From a virus, in the IMG/VR virus record IMGVR_UViG_3300046530_000035, positions 1 through 22,952 of that record: DNA of 22,952 bases; one strand, written 5' to 3'. Numbering within the stretch: position 1 is the first letter of the stretch; every line of letters begins with the position of its first letter. The position numbers were made by a program, and so were the translations under genes. The notes below the pieces were generated by a model. The model was given only the letters and a program-made list of their open reading frames with translations. It was not told the origin of the DNA and searched no databases. This document shows, piece after piece, positions 1-7,924 of this stretch.

Positions 1-447
1 GTCCTCGCGCTTGAAGGACTCGAACTCAAGCCCCAGCTCGCGCTTGTACCAATCAGCGCAAACCTGCCAGCAGTCCCACGCACCGTGCACAAATGGGCGA
101 TTGAGCAGCGGCGTATTGCCGACTGGGGTGATGCTACGCAGGTCGCCTTCCGGCCAGCTCAGGATGTGCCAGGGCAGCTCGGTAGCCTCACACATGGCCA
201 AATCGTGCGGCGACGGCCGGCTGGTGGCGTCGGGGTGCGAGTGAACGATACCGATAACCTCGCCCATATCCTCCGCCGCAGCGTAGTCCTCCGGATCAAT
301 CCGAAACTCTTCAGCTGGTTCGGCTGCGATGTTTCGGCAGGGGAAGTATTGCTGCTTTCGCCCCACCGCCAGCAGCAGCCCGCAGCACTCTTTGGGGTAC
401 TCGGCAGCGGCATGTGTCTGGATCGCCAACAGGATGTGCTTGCGCAT
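1..447 (-). CDS. Tail tip assembly protein, lambda gpK-like (JAMM + NlpC/P60), 3' end cut off by window edge
   Basis: The frame opens at ATG 447 and stays open to the left edge, giving 149 residues; the C-terminus lies outside the window. The N-terminal half is a JAB/Mov34 (JAMM) metalloprotease domain: E20, H69-S-H71-P, S79 and D82 fit the E...HxHx7SxxD zinc-site pattern exactly. A second domain begins near residue 121 with HGAWDCWQVCADWY, where C126 fits the nucleophile position of NlpC/P60 peptidases. This JAMM-NlpC/P60 order is that of lambda gpK, which acts in tail tip assembly and possibly peptidoglycan processing. An AGGAG sits 6 nt before the ATG, and the start is 2 nt after the gpL-like stop. 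The gpL-gpK order matches lambda, so I- and J-like genes are expected further left. Confidence 0.93.
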   Translation of the reverse strand, partial: MRKHILLAIQTHAAAEYPKECCGLLLAVGRKQQYFPCRNIAAEPAEEFRIDPEDYAAAEDMGEVIGIVHSHPDATSRPSPHDLAMCEATELPWHILSWPEGDLRSITPVGNTPLLNRPFVHGAWDCWQVCADWYKRELGLEFESFKRED

Positions 448-449
448 GA

Positions 450-1202
450 TCAGCTCCTGGCGATCAGTGAGACGGCGGGGAATCCGCCGTGTGGAAGTTG
501 GTTGTTCTCGCCGAAGCGCAACTTGCAGGACTTAAGTCCACCCTTGCACTCGTCCTTGCTCGGGTCATCCGTAGGGTTGTCGTCGTCATCGAACATCGCG
601 CCGCCGGTGTAGCCGCAGTTCGGCCCGCGGTAGCCACCGGTCATGGCCCAGTGACAGAAGGTCGTCATCTGGCGCCCAGGCAGTCCGTGGTTATCGATCT
701 CGCCCGGAGACGAAAGCTCCCACTGCACAAACTCGCCGTCTTCACCGGTCTTCTGGTCGATGAACCAGATTTCCAGCGCCTCTTGCGTCGGATCAGCAGT
801 CGGGTTGCCACCCGCAAAATTCGACGCGTCGAGGTACTGCGCCATGGTTTCGCGAACAGTCAGCTGAAACTTCAGCAGGTCGTCGAAGGCCAGGCACAGC
901 GCCGTGATTCGCCCGTTGACGTTGCCCGCGCTGAATACCGGTCGAGCCGCCCTGCCGTCACTGTCCGAGCTGAGGCCTTCAATCTGCACCGGCCACGCCG
1001 CGTACTCGTTGCCTTGCCACCAAATCGACTTCGCCGGCAGCTCTTCCGTCGATCCTTCGTAAGCCAGTAGCTCGGCGGGTGTATGGGGAATGGCGTGACC
1101 ATGGAAGCGCAGCACATCGGCGCCATATTCCGTGCCGTCAATCTCAAATAGCCGCACTTCCCCGCCGGGCTCCAGCTTCTGGATGTCCGTTATCAGTGCC
1201 AT
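450..1202 (-). CDS. Minor tail protein L (tail tip, Fe-S type)
   Basis: This 250-residue protein matches the size and character of lambda gpL, a tail-tip protein. I start at MALITDIQKL (ATG 1202), because AAGGA lies 8 nt upstream; a longer frame upstream overlaps the M gene and has no such support. The C-terminal third holds four spaced cysteines, in FCHW, NCGY, ECKG and SCKL, the last followed by RFG. This resembles the cysteine cluster that binds an iron-sulfur cluster in gpL. It lies 11 nt downstream of the M-like gene and 2 nt before the K-like gene, reproducing the lambda M-L-K order. The family call rests on cysteine pattern, length and order together. Confidence 0.92.
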   Translation of the reverse strand: MALITDIQKLEPGGEVRLFEIDGTEYGADVLRFHGHAIPHTPAELLAYEGSTEELPAKSIWWQGNEYAAWPVQIEGLSSDSDGRAARPVFSAGNVNGRITALCLAFDDLLKFQLTVRETMAQYLDASNFAGGNPTADPTQEALEIWFIDQKTGEDGEFVQWELSSPGEIDNHGLPGRQMTTFCHWAMTGGYRGPNCGYTGGAMFDDDDNPTDDPSKDECKGGLKSCKLRFGENNQLPHGGFPAVSLIARS

Positions 1203-1213
1203 GTGGCAGTTCC

Positions 1214-1552
1214 TTATGGATGAAAGGTTTGCTCGAAGGTGCCGGTCAGGGCGTAAACATCCCCGCCCCTGTTCGCAGGCTTGTAACCCGTGCATTTATA
1301 GAGGCCGAGCTCGCCAAGTGGCGGCGTCCACAGGAAGGCTTTCGCCCCAGCGTGACGGTCGAGAAAGGCGATGATCTGCTTTACCGTGGTGGCCTTGCCT
1401 GTGTAGCTGAACGGCCAGGACTGCGATTTGTTGTTGACGCCGTCCGACACCGACTGGCTGTAGCCGTCACCGAATTGCTTGGTGCGCACCCGTTGACTGA
1501 CCTCGCCCTCGGCGCCCTTTTCGACCTGCCAGGTGAAGCGCTCAATTGCCAT
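1214..1552 (-). CDS. Minor tail protein M
   Basis: This 112-residue protein has the lambda gpM look: an N-terminal segment with TKQFGDGYSQ, a central aromatic segment with WPFSYTG, and a C-terminal TGTFEQTFHP. gpM-type proteins help join the tape measure to the tail tip complex. The start is ATG 1552, with an AAGGGTG SD that overlaps the stop codon of the tape measure gene just upstream. Spacing to both neighbours is only a few bases, so translation is probably coupled. Confidence 0.92.
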   Translation of the reverse strand: MAIERFTWQVEKGAEGEVSQRVRTKQFGDGYSQSVSDGVNNKSQSWPFSYTGKATTVKQIIAFLDRHAGAKAFLWTPPLGELGLYKCTGYKPANRGGDVYALTGTFEQTFHP

Positions 1553-1555
1553 AGA

Positions 1556-4228
1556 TCACCCTTTGATTGCTCTCGTTATGCTGCCGCCCTGGCTCAGATC
1601 CTTGCGCAGCAACTGTCGATATTTCTGCTCAACGAAGTCGCCAAGCTCTTTGCCGAACTGCTGAAACGACGGATCGCTCGACGTTGCGCTGGTGCTGCCA
1701 TCGCTCGCGACATTCACCTGCACGGTGATTTGCGTAGTGCCGCCACCGCCCATGCCTTGAACGCCAGCTCCACCGCCAGAGGTCAGCGGAGTAACGCTGC
1801 CGCCATTCGCGCCGGTCATGAGGTAAGAGCGCCCGCCCTCGTTGTACAGCTCAGGGCCGAGCTCGTTGACTTCGTAAAGCGAGTTCGCCGCAACCGGGCC
1901 ACCAGCAGCCCGGTACCCTGAAAAGTCGACATTGCTGTAGCCGGCCTGGGTCGAACCCGCCGACGATGCTGCGCCGCTACCGCCACCGAAGTACGCACTG
2001 GCGGCAGTGCCGGCAAGACTCGAAAGAAGTCCGGAGGCCGCCTGCCGTGTAGCAATGCGCGCCATGTCCGCCAGAATCGATTTGGCGAAATCGGAAAACG
2101 CGAACTTGCCAGATATGGCGAAATTCGCGACCGCGTCTTCCATTCCGCTGAATGCGTTACTGAACAGGTCGTAGGTCTGGCTGGAAACGTCACGCGCCGA
2201 CTCCAGGTAGTCCTGAAAAGAAGCGGTTGCGCCGTTTTTCCAGTCGCTTTGCTTGGCGGCGAGTTGGTCGTAATAGTCCTGATTTGCGGCCAACGCTTCG
2301 TCCAGCTTTGCGCGAATCTTGCCGGACTCGACGTTGTAGGCCGAGCCACCCAACTGATCAGCCGGGGTAGCCTTGTTCAGTTGATCCTGATAGCGCTGGA
2401 ATTCCTTGCGGGTGGCGGCATCCTCTGCGGCACGCTCGGCAGCCTGACGGCCCAGTCCAATGGTCGAGAGCTGCGAAGCGCGCTGATCATTCTTGCTCTC
2501 GCTGGCTGATGTAATCGTCGCCTGAATCTGCGCCGATCGCTCTTGCAGCTTGATCGTCTCGTTGTGCAGCCGAACCTCTTCGGCCACCGCGACGTTCTTG
2601 TCGAGCTGAGCCTTGATGCCGGCCTCACTGGCCAGCAGGCTCTTTTGATCTGCCGTCAGCACCGACCGCGTCTTGAGGTCGGCAATCTGCTGGGTGATCT
2701 CGGCGCGTTTGCGCTCCGCCTCGGTCAGCTTGTCGTCGCTCTTCAGCTGAGCAGAGAGCGAGCTTTCCTGAGCGCGAAGTGTCAGCAGCATCTGGGCGCC
2801 GGCATCACTGCGGACGGCGGCGACCTTCGGGTCTTTGTACTTGTCGTTGATGTTGGCGATGTTCTTATCAATCGTCGCCTGATTGAGTCTCGCGTCGCTG
2901 GGGTTAACCTCCCGGATTTTGTCCAGATCCGCCTTGTACTTCTTGATTTCCGCGCCGCGCAACTGCTCATTGGTGAAGGCGGACTTGGTCAGCGCATCGA
3001 TACGCTCAGCAGCAGCGATAGCATCCTTCTGGCGACTGCCATCCAACGCTTGGGCAGCGGCAATTGCTGCCGCTGTGTCACGCTGCTTGACGAGGAAATC
3101 GAGCTCCAGCTTCGAGTTCGCCAGCTTCTTCTGCGCATCGGTGTCGTCCGGATCACCCTTTAAAGCGCTCTGCGCGGCAGCTATCTGCTGACTGAGATCG
3201 GCGATCCGCTTCGAGGATTCCTCGGCGCGGCCAATGTCATTGAAGGCGTCGAGGGTCTTCTTTGTTTCTGCTGCGACACCTTTCCATGCCCGCTCCCACA
3301 GGCTCAGGTTTTCAATGACCTGCTTGGAGCGGTTCTGGATCGTGTCTGCATAGGTATCGGCCAGTAGCTTGGCTGCACCGGTCTCATCGCCGCTTTTCTT
3401 CAGGGCAACGATCTGCGAATAGATCGAGGCGGTGAGGAAGTTGTATTGGTCGTTCAGCTTCTTGGCGGCGGCAACCGGGTCTTTGCCGATCTCGACGAAT
3501 TCGGCGACGGTTTCCGCCGCGGCCTTGCCGGTGGCCTCTTGCATGGATAGCGCGGCGATGGTGATCGCCTCGAAGCTATCTGAGGCGATCTTTCCGCTAC
3601 CGGCCAACTGGGCCAGAACTTCAGCCGCAGCGCCTGTATTTCCCACGCTAGCGCCGATATTTCGCGCCATAGTGCCGAGTGCATCTGCCGTCGTGCCAGC
3701 GGCATTACCAGTGAGAATCAGCGCCTTGTTGTAGGCGACCGCCTCCTGAGTACCGTTGTTGTAGGCGACAGCCAGACCTACAGCCGCCGCGCCGGCAAGA
3801 GTAAACGGGTTGATCAGTCCGGCGACGTAACCGCCCAGCGCCTGAGCGGCCGGGCCGATACCGCCGAACATATCTTTGAGCTGACCGCCCTGCTGCAGGA
3901 GAACCTGAAGAGGCGCCTGGCCACCTTGGAGCGATACAGCAATGTCAGTGAACTGGGCCGGTACGCCGCGAAGGGCCGCAGCCGTTTGCTTGGCGGAAAT
4001 GCCGAGCTTTTCGGTCTGCTTGGTCAATCCTTCAGTAGACTTCTCGGCCCCCTTAGCCCCTGCACCCATGCCCTTGACGGCTTTCTCGGACTTCTCTGTC
4101 GACTGGGTCAGGCCGATCGTTGATTTCTCGGCCCTTGCGCCCGACTGGGCCAACTTATCCAGGTCATTAGCGGCCTGAGCGGCCTCGGCCGAATTTACGC
4201 GAATGCCCAGTTCGGCGATCGAGGTCAT
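1556..4228 (-). CDS. Tail length tape measure protein
   Basis: This is the longest gene in the window, 890 residues from [10 protein letters not shown] (ATG 4228, GGAG 7 nt upstream). A frame extending 10 codons further upstream runs into the preceding terminator hairpin and is rejected. The N-terminus has repeated AEKST/SEKA-type segments, then [19 protein letters not shown] (about 86-105), a motif of lambda-type tape measures. A hydrophobic Gly/Ala-rich stretch follows, then long charged helical coiled coil. Near the C-terminus, [22 protein letters not shown] is typical of the lambda gpH C-terminal domain. Such proteins set tail length and are ejected at infection. At the usual rule of about 0.15 nm per residue the tail would be near 130 nm; that is an inference. 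Confidence 0.96.
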   Translation of the reverse strand: MTSIAELGIRVNSAEAAQAANDLDKLAQSGARAEKSTIGLTQSTEKSEKAVKGMGAGAKGAEKSTEGLTKQTEKLGISAKQTAAALRGVPAQFTDIAVSLQGGQAPLQVLLQQGGQLKDMFGGIGPAAQALGGYVAGLINPFTLAGAAAVGLAVAYNNGTQEAVAYNKALILTGNAAGTTADALGTMARNIGASVGNTGAAAEVLAQLAGSGKIASDSFEAITIAALSMQEATGKAAAETVAEFVEIGKDPVAAAKKLNDQYNFLTASIYSQIVALKKSGDETGAAKLLADTYADTIQNRSKQVIENLSLWERAWKGVAAETKKTLDAFNDIGRAEESSKRIADLSQQIAAAQSALKGDPDDTDAQKKLANSKLELDFLVKQRDTAAAIAAAQALDGSRQKDAIAAAERIDALTKSAFTNEQLRGAEIKKYKADLDKIREVNPSDARLNQATIDKNIANINDKYKDPKVAAVRSDAGAQMLLTLRAQESSLSAQLKSDDKLTEAERKRAEITQQIADLKTRSVLTADQKSLLASEAGIKAQLDKNVAVAEEVRLHNETIKLQERSAQIQATITSASESKNDQRASQLSTIGLGRQAAERAAEDAATRKEFQRYQDQLNKATPADQLGGSAYNVESGKIRAKLDEALAANQDYYDQLAAKQSDWKNGATASFQDYLESARDVSSQTYDLFSNAFSGMEDAVANFAISGKFAFSDFAKSILADMARIATRQAASGLLSSLAGTAASAYFGGGSGAASSAGSTQAGYSNVDFSGYRAAGGPVAANSLYEVNELGPELYNEGGRSYLMTGANGGSVTPLTSGGGAGVQGMGGGGTTQITVQVNVASDGSTSATSSDPSFQQFGKELGDFVEQKYRQLLRKDLSQGGSITRAIKG

Positions 4229-4245
4229 GCAGTTCTCCAGGCAAT

Positions 4246-4264
4246 AAAAAACCCGCATGGCGGG
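4246..4264 (-). terminator. Intrinsic-terminator-like hairpin before the tape measure gene
   Basis: On the minus strand CCCGC, a 3-nt loop and GCGGG are followed by six T residues. It lies between the T-like frame and the tape measure start, so complete termination would block the tail genes. It is more likely partial, or overridden by antitermination. Confidence 0.7.
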
Positions 4265-4282
4265 CTGTGTTGGTCGGCTGAG

Positions 4283-4597
4283 CTATTTCTTCTCTCGCAT
4301 CTGATCGAGCGCTTCGCCTTCCATCAGGCGGACCCAGTCGAACACCTCGGAACGCTCGGACTTGGGCACGCCGCGCAGACGCATCACGTCGGGCAACACC
4401 CCGTAATCAAGCCCCGTAGCCCCGCCCATGCCCGTGCGCCACTGCGTCTCCATCGCCATAAAAACATCCAGAGCCTGCCAGTTGTCGGGCCATATCTCGA
4501 ATTCGTCGCTGCCCATATCCTCGGGCGTGAAGCCGAACGCGGCTAGCTCGCTCTTGGCGGGGCTTTTCGCGTAAAGCCTACGAGCAGCGTCGATTAG
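4283..4597 (-). CDS. Tail assembly chaperone T-like domain, read by -1 frameshift from the upstream G-like gene
   Basis: This frame has an internal ATG at 4516 (77-residue product) but stays open upstream to the slippery site at 4597-4603. A -1 shift there joins it directly to the upstream chaperone frame. The shifted segment adds 104 residues, starting LIDAARRLYAKSPAKSE, for a fusion of about 208 residues. The body contains WPDNWQALDVFMAME and resembles the DUF1799-like C-terminal partners of phage tail chaperones. In lambda the GT fusion bridges tape measure and tail tube protein during assembly. No good SD precedes ATG 4516, which favours frameshift expression. The stop at 4283 is just upstream of the tape measure gene's hairpin. 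Confidence 0.85.
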   Translation of the reverse strand, partial: LIDAARRLYAKSPAKSELAAFGFTPEDMGSDEFEIWPDNWQALDVFMAMETQWRTGMGGATGLDYGVLPDVMRLRGVPKSERSEVFDWVRLMEGEALDQMREKK

Positions 4598-4908
4598 TTT
4601 TTTCGGCGGGCCTGCTTGATCTCGTCGATGTATGCATCGGTGATCACGGTGCCGGTGCCGGCGTAGTTCTGAGTCAGCAGGTCAAAGCTGGCCAGTTCGC
4701 ACTTGTCGTCCAGATCCCAGCCGGCAATGTAGGTCGCCAAGACCTCGCCGTCGGTCATGCCCTGAATGTCCTTGCCCCAGGATTCCAGCTCGGCCTTGGT
4801 GCGGTGCTTGAACTCGAAGGTCACGGCGACGGATTCGCCGCCATGGACCGGAAGGTCTACCGCTTTCTTGAAAGTCGGCGCGGCCTTGAGGCTGAATTTA
4901 ACGGTCAT
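4594..4908 (-). CDS. Tail assembly chaperone, lambda gpG-like
   Basis: This 104-residue protein starts at MTVKFSLKAA (ATG 4908), with GGAG 6 nt upstream; the longer TTG-started frame would swallow that SD. It sits between the tail tube and tape measure genes, where lambda-like phages encode gpG. Its last codons are CGA AAA AAC TAA, placing an A AAA AAC heptamer in the correct phase immediately before the stop. Sequence similarity to gpG is not obvious by eye; the call rests on size, position and the frameshift arrangement. Confidence 0.88.
   Translation of the reverse strand: MTVKFSLKAAPTFKKAVDLPVHGGESVAVTFEFKHRTKAELESWGKDIQGMTDGEVLATYIAGWDLDDKCELASFDLLTQNYAGTGTVITDAYIDEIKQARRKN
4597..4603 (-). 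promoter_or_regulatory. Programmed -1 ribosomal frameshift slippery heptamer A AAA AAC
   Basis: In the chaperone frame the codons read CGA AAA AAC TAA, a canonical X XXY YYZ heptamer next to the stop. Slipping back one base gives CTA ATC GAC..., which is open through to 4283. This is the expected G/GT device of siphophage tail operons. Confidence 0.88.
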
Positions 4909-4920
4909 CAACTGCTCCAA

Positions 4921-4945
4921 AAAGAAAGCCCGCGCAGTGGCGGGC
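4921..4945 (-). terminator. Terminator-like hairpin between tail tube and chaperone genes
   Basis: GCCCGC and GCGGGC pair over a 6-nt loop, and the minus strand continues TTTCTTTTT. It sits directly between the tail tube stop and the chaperone SD, so it may lower expression downstream of the abundant tube protein. Confidence 0.65.
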
Positions 4946-4952
4946 TGGATGG

Positions 4953-5600
4953 TTATGCCGAGTAGCGCATCGGCTCGGACGTCAGCGAGACAGTGGCCTG
5001 CAAGCCCATGATCTCGTTCTTGGTCAGGGTCGGCGTTTTGTTCAGCGTCACATACCCGTTGTAGAGGATGCTCGACTGCGACGGCAGGGTGATGCGCACG
5101 GCGCGCGGGATGCGGTCATCGTTGGCAGCAGACAGCAGCGCATACCACGGCAGCGAGGCGTCATCGCCGATGGTCATGGCGAAGCTCGACGCCGACTTCA
5201 CGGTCGGGATCTGGTGCTCTACGTCTTCTTCGAGGAATGAGTAGGTAACGAACTGCTGCTCGCCGCCCGAGGTCGTGAACTCCAGCACCTGGGTGATCTG
5301 AACCCACGTCAGGATCTTGCGAACCGTGCCCGCGCCACCGCCGACCGGGTACAAGCTGACGTTACTGGTGTCCACGCCTTCGAGCACGAAAGCGTCAGCC
5401 GTTTGCGACTTCACTCGCACGATGCGGGAGTTCAGGCGGGACCAACCGGAAGTGACTTCCAAGATATCGCCGACTACGAAGCCATGGCCGACAGAGCTGC
5501 AGGATGCCTCAGCGGCGTTACTGATGGCAGTTACGGTCTTCGGCGCTTGATACGTCGAGGCCGCGGCGACTACCGCGCCGTTGGGAAGCGAAACAGACAT
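4953..5600 (-). CDS. Major tail tube protein
   Basis: This 215-residue protein starts at ATG 5600 with GAGGA 6 nt upstream. It is rich in beta-type segments such as GHGFVVGDILEVTSGWSRLN and VTYSFLEEDVEHQIPTVKSA, as in lambda gpV/phage tail tube proteins. A tail tube identity also follows from its place between the tail terminator and the G/GT chaperone pair. The product would form the stacked ring tube of a long non-contractile tail. Hairpins on both sides isolate the gene, fitting a highly expressed structural protein. Confidence 0.9.
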   Translation of the reverse strand: MSVSLPNGAVVAAASTYQAPKTVTAISNAAEASCSSVGHGFVVGDILEVTSGWSRLNSRIVRVKSQTADAFVLEGVDTSNVSLYPVGGGAGTVRKILTWVQITQVLEFTTSGGEQQFVTYSFLEEDVEHQIPTVKSASSFAMTIGDDASLPWYALLSAANDDRIPRAVRITLPSQSSILYNGYVTLNKTPTLTKNEIMGLQATVSLTSEPMRYSA

Positions 5601-5622
5601 GGGTTTTCCTCATGCACAAATG

Positions 5623-5644
5623 AAAAAACCCGCACTAAGGCGGG
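5623..5644 (-). terminator. Terminator-like hairpin upstream of the tail tube gene
   Basis: CCCGC and GCGGG enclose a 6-nt loop, followed on the minus strand by TTTTTT. It lies between the tail terminator stop and the tail tube SD. Confidence 0.65.
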
Positions 5645-5667
5645 CTCTGGTGTTGCTCTGCGACGGG

Positions 5668-6084
5668 TCAGTTGGTGTCGGCGCGGTATTGGAAACTGGC
5701 GGCGATTGTCCAGGTATTGCCCTCTGGAACGCCGGGGCCGGGCTCTAACGGCGTCAGCGTCATGACGGTGATGCCAGCTTTGGCGTATCGGTCATTCAGC
5801 GGGAATAGCGCGGCCAGCTCGTCGACGATGCCCTCGGCCTTGCCGGTGCCGGCTCCTGCTGGAGTAACGACGCTGATCTGAAACAGGCCGGTATAGGCCC
5901 TATGGTCACCGCCCAGCGTTGCGCTGCTGGTCCCAGCCGGCAGCGTGAAGGCTGCAAGGTAGGTCTCGCCGTCGTTCGGGGTGAAGGACACGCCTTGATA
6001 GGCGATGCGCAATGCCGGCGCTCTGGCGGCAACCCACGCAGCAAGACGAGCCTCGTAGATCTGGCGAATGGTTCGATGGCTCAT
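5668..6084 (-). CDS. Tail terminator protein (gpU/DUF4128-like)
   Basis: This 138-residue protein starts with MSHRTIRQIYEARLAAWV and includes YTGLFQISVVTPAGAGTGKA followed by a segment ending LAALFPLNDRY. That layout is typical of DUF4128-type tail terminators, which cap the tail tube and join it to the head. ATG 6084 overlaps the preceding stop by four bases (ATGA). Position between the gp10-like and tail tube genes supports the role. Exact family membership is a recognition call. Confidence 0.83.
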   Translation of the reverse strand: MSHRTIRQIYEARLAAWVAARAPALRIAYQGVSFTPNDGETYLAAFTLPAGTSSATLGGDHRAYTGLFQISVVTPAGAGTGKAEGIVDELAALFPLNDRYAKAGITVMTLTPLEPGPGVPEGNTWTIAASFQYRADTN

Positions 6085-6515
6085 ACGTGGTGATTCCTGA
6101 CCGCCTCGTCGACGATCTGCTGAAAGCGAGCAAGTGTTACGCGGACCATACCGCCCGGCGCCTGCGTCGAGTGGCCGTATTCCAATGGGATGGCGTAGGG
6201 CAGGCTGTTGGTGATGTACGCCACCTGGCCCGCAGTGAAGGCGCCCGCCTCCGCAACAATTCGGCCCAGTGTCTCGGCCCCAGTCGGGTCAACGTTCAGG
6301 CTTGTGCTGTTGTCCGGCGTCGCCAGACTGAATTGCCAGTTGCCTCGGAACCGCCCGGAATCCACCGGCGACATGCGGATCAGTGAACCGGCAACCTCGA
6401 TGATGATCTCGCGCAGACTGGCGTCGATCGCCTCAGTTGCTTGCTCGGCGAACTTGGCCAGCTCCAGAGCGAAGCCGCCCTGTTTGCCACCATATTTGGC
6501 TTTCATGTTGGCCAT
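6081..6515 (-). CDS. HK97 gp10-like tail completion / head-tail joining protein
   Basis: This 144-residue protein has the HK97 gp10-type core: MSPVDSGRFRGNWQ (about 48-61), then YITNSLPYAIPLEYGHS and a C-terminal helix beginning MVRVTLARFQ. These proteins act in tail completion or head-tail joining. ATG 6515 overlaps the previous TGA as TGATG, and its own stop overlaps the next ATG as ATGA, so the three connector genes are translationally coupled. Confidence 0.9.
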   Translation of the reverse strand: MANMKAKYGGKQGGFALELAKFAEQATEAIDASLREIIIEVAGSLIRMSPVDSGRFRGNWQFSLATPDNSTSLNVDPTGAETLGRIVAEAGAFTAGQVAYITNSLPYAIPLEYGHSTQAPGGMVRVTLARFQQIVDEAVRNHHV

Positions 6516-6883
6516 CAGCTGCGCACCTGCAATTCGTACAGAAGCGGCGTGCCGGCCGGGTTGATCTCTTTCAGCGGGGGCACGATTGACCAGGTCTTGC
6601 CATCGGCAATGACCTTGCTCAGCAGCGACGGCGCCGAGGTCAGGCCATTGGCCGCGAGCTTCAGCTTCTTGTCGCCGTAATTGATCAGGCTGTTGGCCTG
6701 GAACTCAAGACCGGTGTAGTCGATCAGCATGCCATGCCCGTCTTGCTCGGTGATCGTCTCGGGAGTCGTTTCGCCAAGCTCAGGGTCGTACCCGCCCGGG
6801 GTCACAGTGCGGAGGGTTACTTGCATGCCAAACTCTTTAATTAGATCGAGGGCCATCATGGCCATTTCGTCATAGAAGGCCAT
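6515..6883 (-). CDS. Putative head closure / neck protein
   Basis: I choose MAFYDEMAMM (ATG 6883; AGG 5 nt upstream), giving 122 residues. The frame could be extended 14 codons upstream, but that start lies inside the 6,901-6,923 hairpin. The protein has a short N-terminal helix, then a beta-rich body with VTLRTVTPGGYDPELGET and WSIVPPLKEINPAGTPLLYE, resembling the small barrel-like head-closure proteins that plug the connector. The order adaptor, this gene, gp10-like, tail terminator is typical of siphophages. I do not recognise a named family, so the role comes from position and size. Confidence 0.72.
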   Translation of the reverse strand: MAFYDEMAMMALDLIKEFGMQVTLRTVTPGGYDPELGETTPETITEQDGHGMLIDYTGLEFQANSLINYGDKKLKLAANGLTSAPSLLSKVIADGKTWSIVPPLKEINPAGTPLLYELQVRS

Positions 6884-6900
6884 AACTACCTCATAAGCAG

Positions 6901-6923
6901 GAAGCCCGCACAAAGCGGGCTTC
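6901..6923 (-). terminator. Perfect 9-bp hairpin downstream of the XRE moron
   Basis: GAAGCCCGC, loop ACAAA and GCGGGCTTC form a perfect stem 10 bases after the XRE gene's stop. The following minus-strand bases are not a strong T tract, so termination may be partial. Confidence 0.55.
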
Positions 6924-6933
6924 ACATGAAGGA

Positions 6934-7254
6934 TTAAGCGTTTGAGAGACTTACTTTGGCGAACCCACGGCGTTTGAGCTCTTCAAGTATCTCTTCGATT
7001 GAAGCCTCGCTCAGCATTGAATCTTTCGATTTCTGGGCTGCTACGATTTCGCTTTCTTTTGCATCAGGGAAAAGAGCGCGATTGATTTTTCCCCAATTTT
7101 CCATGTCGGGTACGTGTATTCCGCGCTCGTAACGCCCCGGCATCACTTTTGCGACACCAGCCTTTTTTGCCAATTCTTCTTGCGTTAGGCCAGCGCTCTT
7201 ACGGGCTTTCTGCAAGGCATCTGGAAAGTTTTTGCTGGTAGGATTAGGTAGCAT
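6934..7254 (-). CDS. XRE-family helix-turn-helix regulator, accessory (moron) gene in the late operon
   Basis: This 106-residue protein starts at ATG 7254 (MLPNPTSKNF), with GAGG 9 nt upstream; a GTG five codons earlier lies in the SD region and is less likely. Residues about 11-62 form an XRE-type helix-turn-helix, with LTQEELAKKAGVAKVMPGRYERG (23-45) as the clearest part. A C-terminal helix contains SIEEILEELKRRGF. It interrupts the connector genes and is visibly more AT-rich than its neighbours, suggesting separate acquisition. It has its own promoter overlapping a perfect inverted repeat and a hairpin after its stop, so autoregulation is likely. Its targets are unknown; it could control the prophage, host genes, or only itself. 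Confidence 0.9.
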   Translation of the reverse strand: MLPNPTSKNFPDALQKARKSAGLTQEELAKKAGVAKVMPGRYERGIHVPDMENWGKINRALFPDAKESEIVAAQKSKDSMLSEASIEEILEELKRRGFAKVSLSNA

Positions 7255-7286
7255 TATAAAATACCTCACTGGTTGGCTTGGAGGCG

Positions 7287-7314
7287 ATTCTACAGACTAA
7301 ATAATACTAGTCAA
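7287..7314 (-). promoter_or_regulatory. Predicted sigma70 promoter of the XRE moron
   Basis: On the minus strand TTGACT (7,309-7,314) and TAGAAT (7,287-7,292) are separated by 16 bp, each one base from consensus. The predicted start near 7,280 leaves a leader of about 25 nt containing the gene's SD. Confidence 0.7.
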
Positions 7315-7328
7315 CGTATTATTTAGTC
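7295..7328. promoter_or_regulatory. Perfect 13-bp inverted repeat, candidate XRE operator
   Basis: GACTAAATAATAC (7,295-7,307) and GTATTATTTAGTC (7,316-7,328) are exact reverse complements around the spacer TAGTCAAC. The dyad covers the -35 box and most of the promoter spacer, so a bound dimer would occlude RNA polymerase. It is AT-rich with no T tract after it, which argues for an operator rather than a terminator. Confidence 0.75.
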
Positions 7329-7340
7329 CTATAACTACAC

Positions 7341-7844
7341 CTACGAACGCACTGCGAATATTCCTCGTCGCTGGAGATAGTTGGAAAATTGAATAGCGCT
7401 TGGCTGGGCCGGCACCACAGGCAAAAGTCGAGCACTGGTGTCCGGGATAGTTGCGTACTCACGAGTCACCGCGCCCTCTACCCGCTCCAACGTCACTGCG
7501 CCTTTGCGCTTGTCGACCGGGTCGATGTCGTCAGTGTGGATCTCGGCGGCAAGCGCCATCTGCCCGGACTTGATCCGAACAGGAATCGAATCTGACGGCA
7601 GGGTTCGCCCGTCGATGGTTACGTCTCGACGTGGCCACGACAAGGCCTGATCGCCGATGGTGCGGGTGCCTTTCCAGTTGTAGGCATCCATGGCCAGTGC
7701 AGCGCGGCGCAATAGGGATTCTTGTGCAGGCTCGTCGGCAGGGATGGTCGCGCCGTACTTGGCGGCATAGTCGACCAGCTCGGTGGCCGTGGCGAAACTG
7801 TCGGCGTCCGGCTTCCCGGTGCCATCTTCAATGATCAGTGACAC
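7341..7844 (-). CDS. Head-tail adaptor, DnaT-like / HK97 gp6-like
   Basis: This 167-residue protein begins MSLIIEDGTGKPDADSFATA and contains LLRRAALAMDAYNWKGTR, then QALSWPRRDV. The pattern 'SLIVEDGTG...W.G.R...Q.L.WPR...G' is a common phage adaptor family often annotated 'DnaT-like'. In that family the product is thought to attach below the portal as the first connector ring. The start codon appears to be GTG at 7844, supported by GGAGG 9 nt upstream and by the family's usual SLIIEDGTG N-terminus. It follows the capsid gene block and precedes the XRE insertion. Confidence 0.85.
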   Translation of the reverse strand: MSLIIEDGTGKPDADSFATATELVDYAAKYGATIPADEPAQESLLRRAALAMDAYNWKGTRTIGDQALSWPRRDVTIDGRTLPSDSIPVRIKSGQMALAAEIHTDDIDPVDKRKGAVTLERVEGAVTREYATIPDTSARLLPVVPAQPSAIQFSNYLQRRGIFAVRS

Positions 7845-7862
7845 TGGCTACCCTCCGGGCAA

Positions 7863-7883
7863 AGCCCCTCCGGAGAAGGGCTG
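7863..7883 (-). terminator. Hairpin between capsid-accessory and adaptor genes
   Basis: AGCCCCT and AGGGGCT pair over a 7-nt loop, with a short TTTGC on the minus strand. This is a weak terminator or mRNA-stabilising hairpin just before the adaptor gene's SD. Confidence 0.45.
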
Positions 7884-7924
7884 CATTGCTGGTTACTCGC
7901 TGGCCTGGGCCGCCTTATCAGCGG

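Noticed and set aside
1079-1921. Plus-strand open frame of 280 codons
   Set aside because: It lies opposite the L, M and tape measure genes and across their junctions, with no SD or recognisable domain.
7254-7269. GTG-started extension of the XRE gene
   Set aside because: The GTG is part of the GAGG SD region for ATG 7254, and the extension adds only five residues outside the HTH fold.
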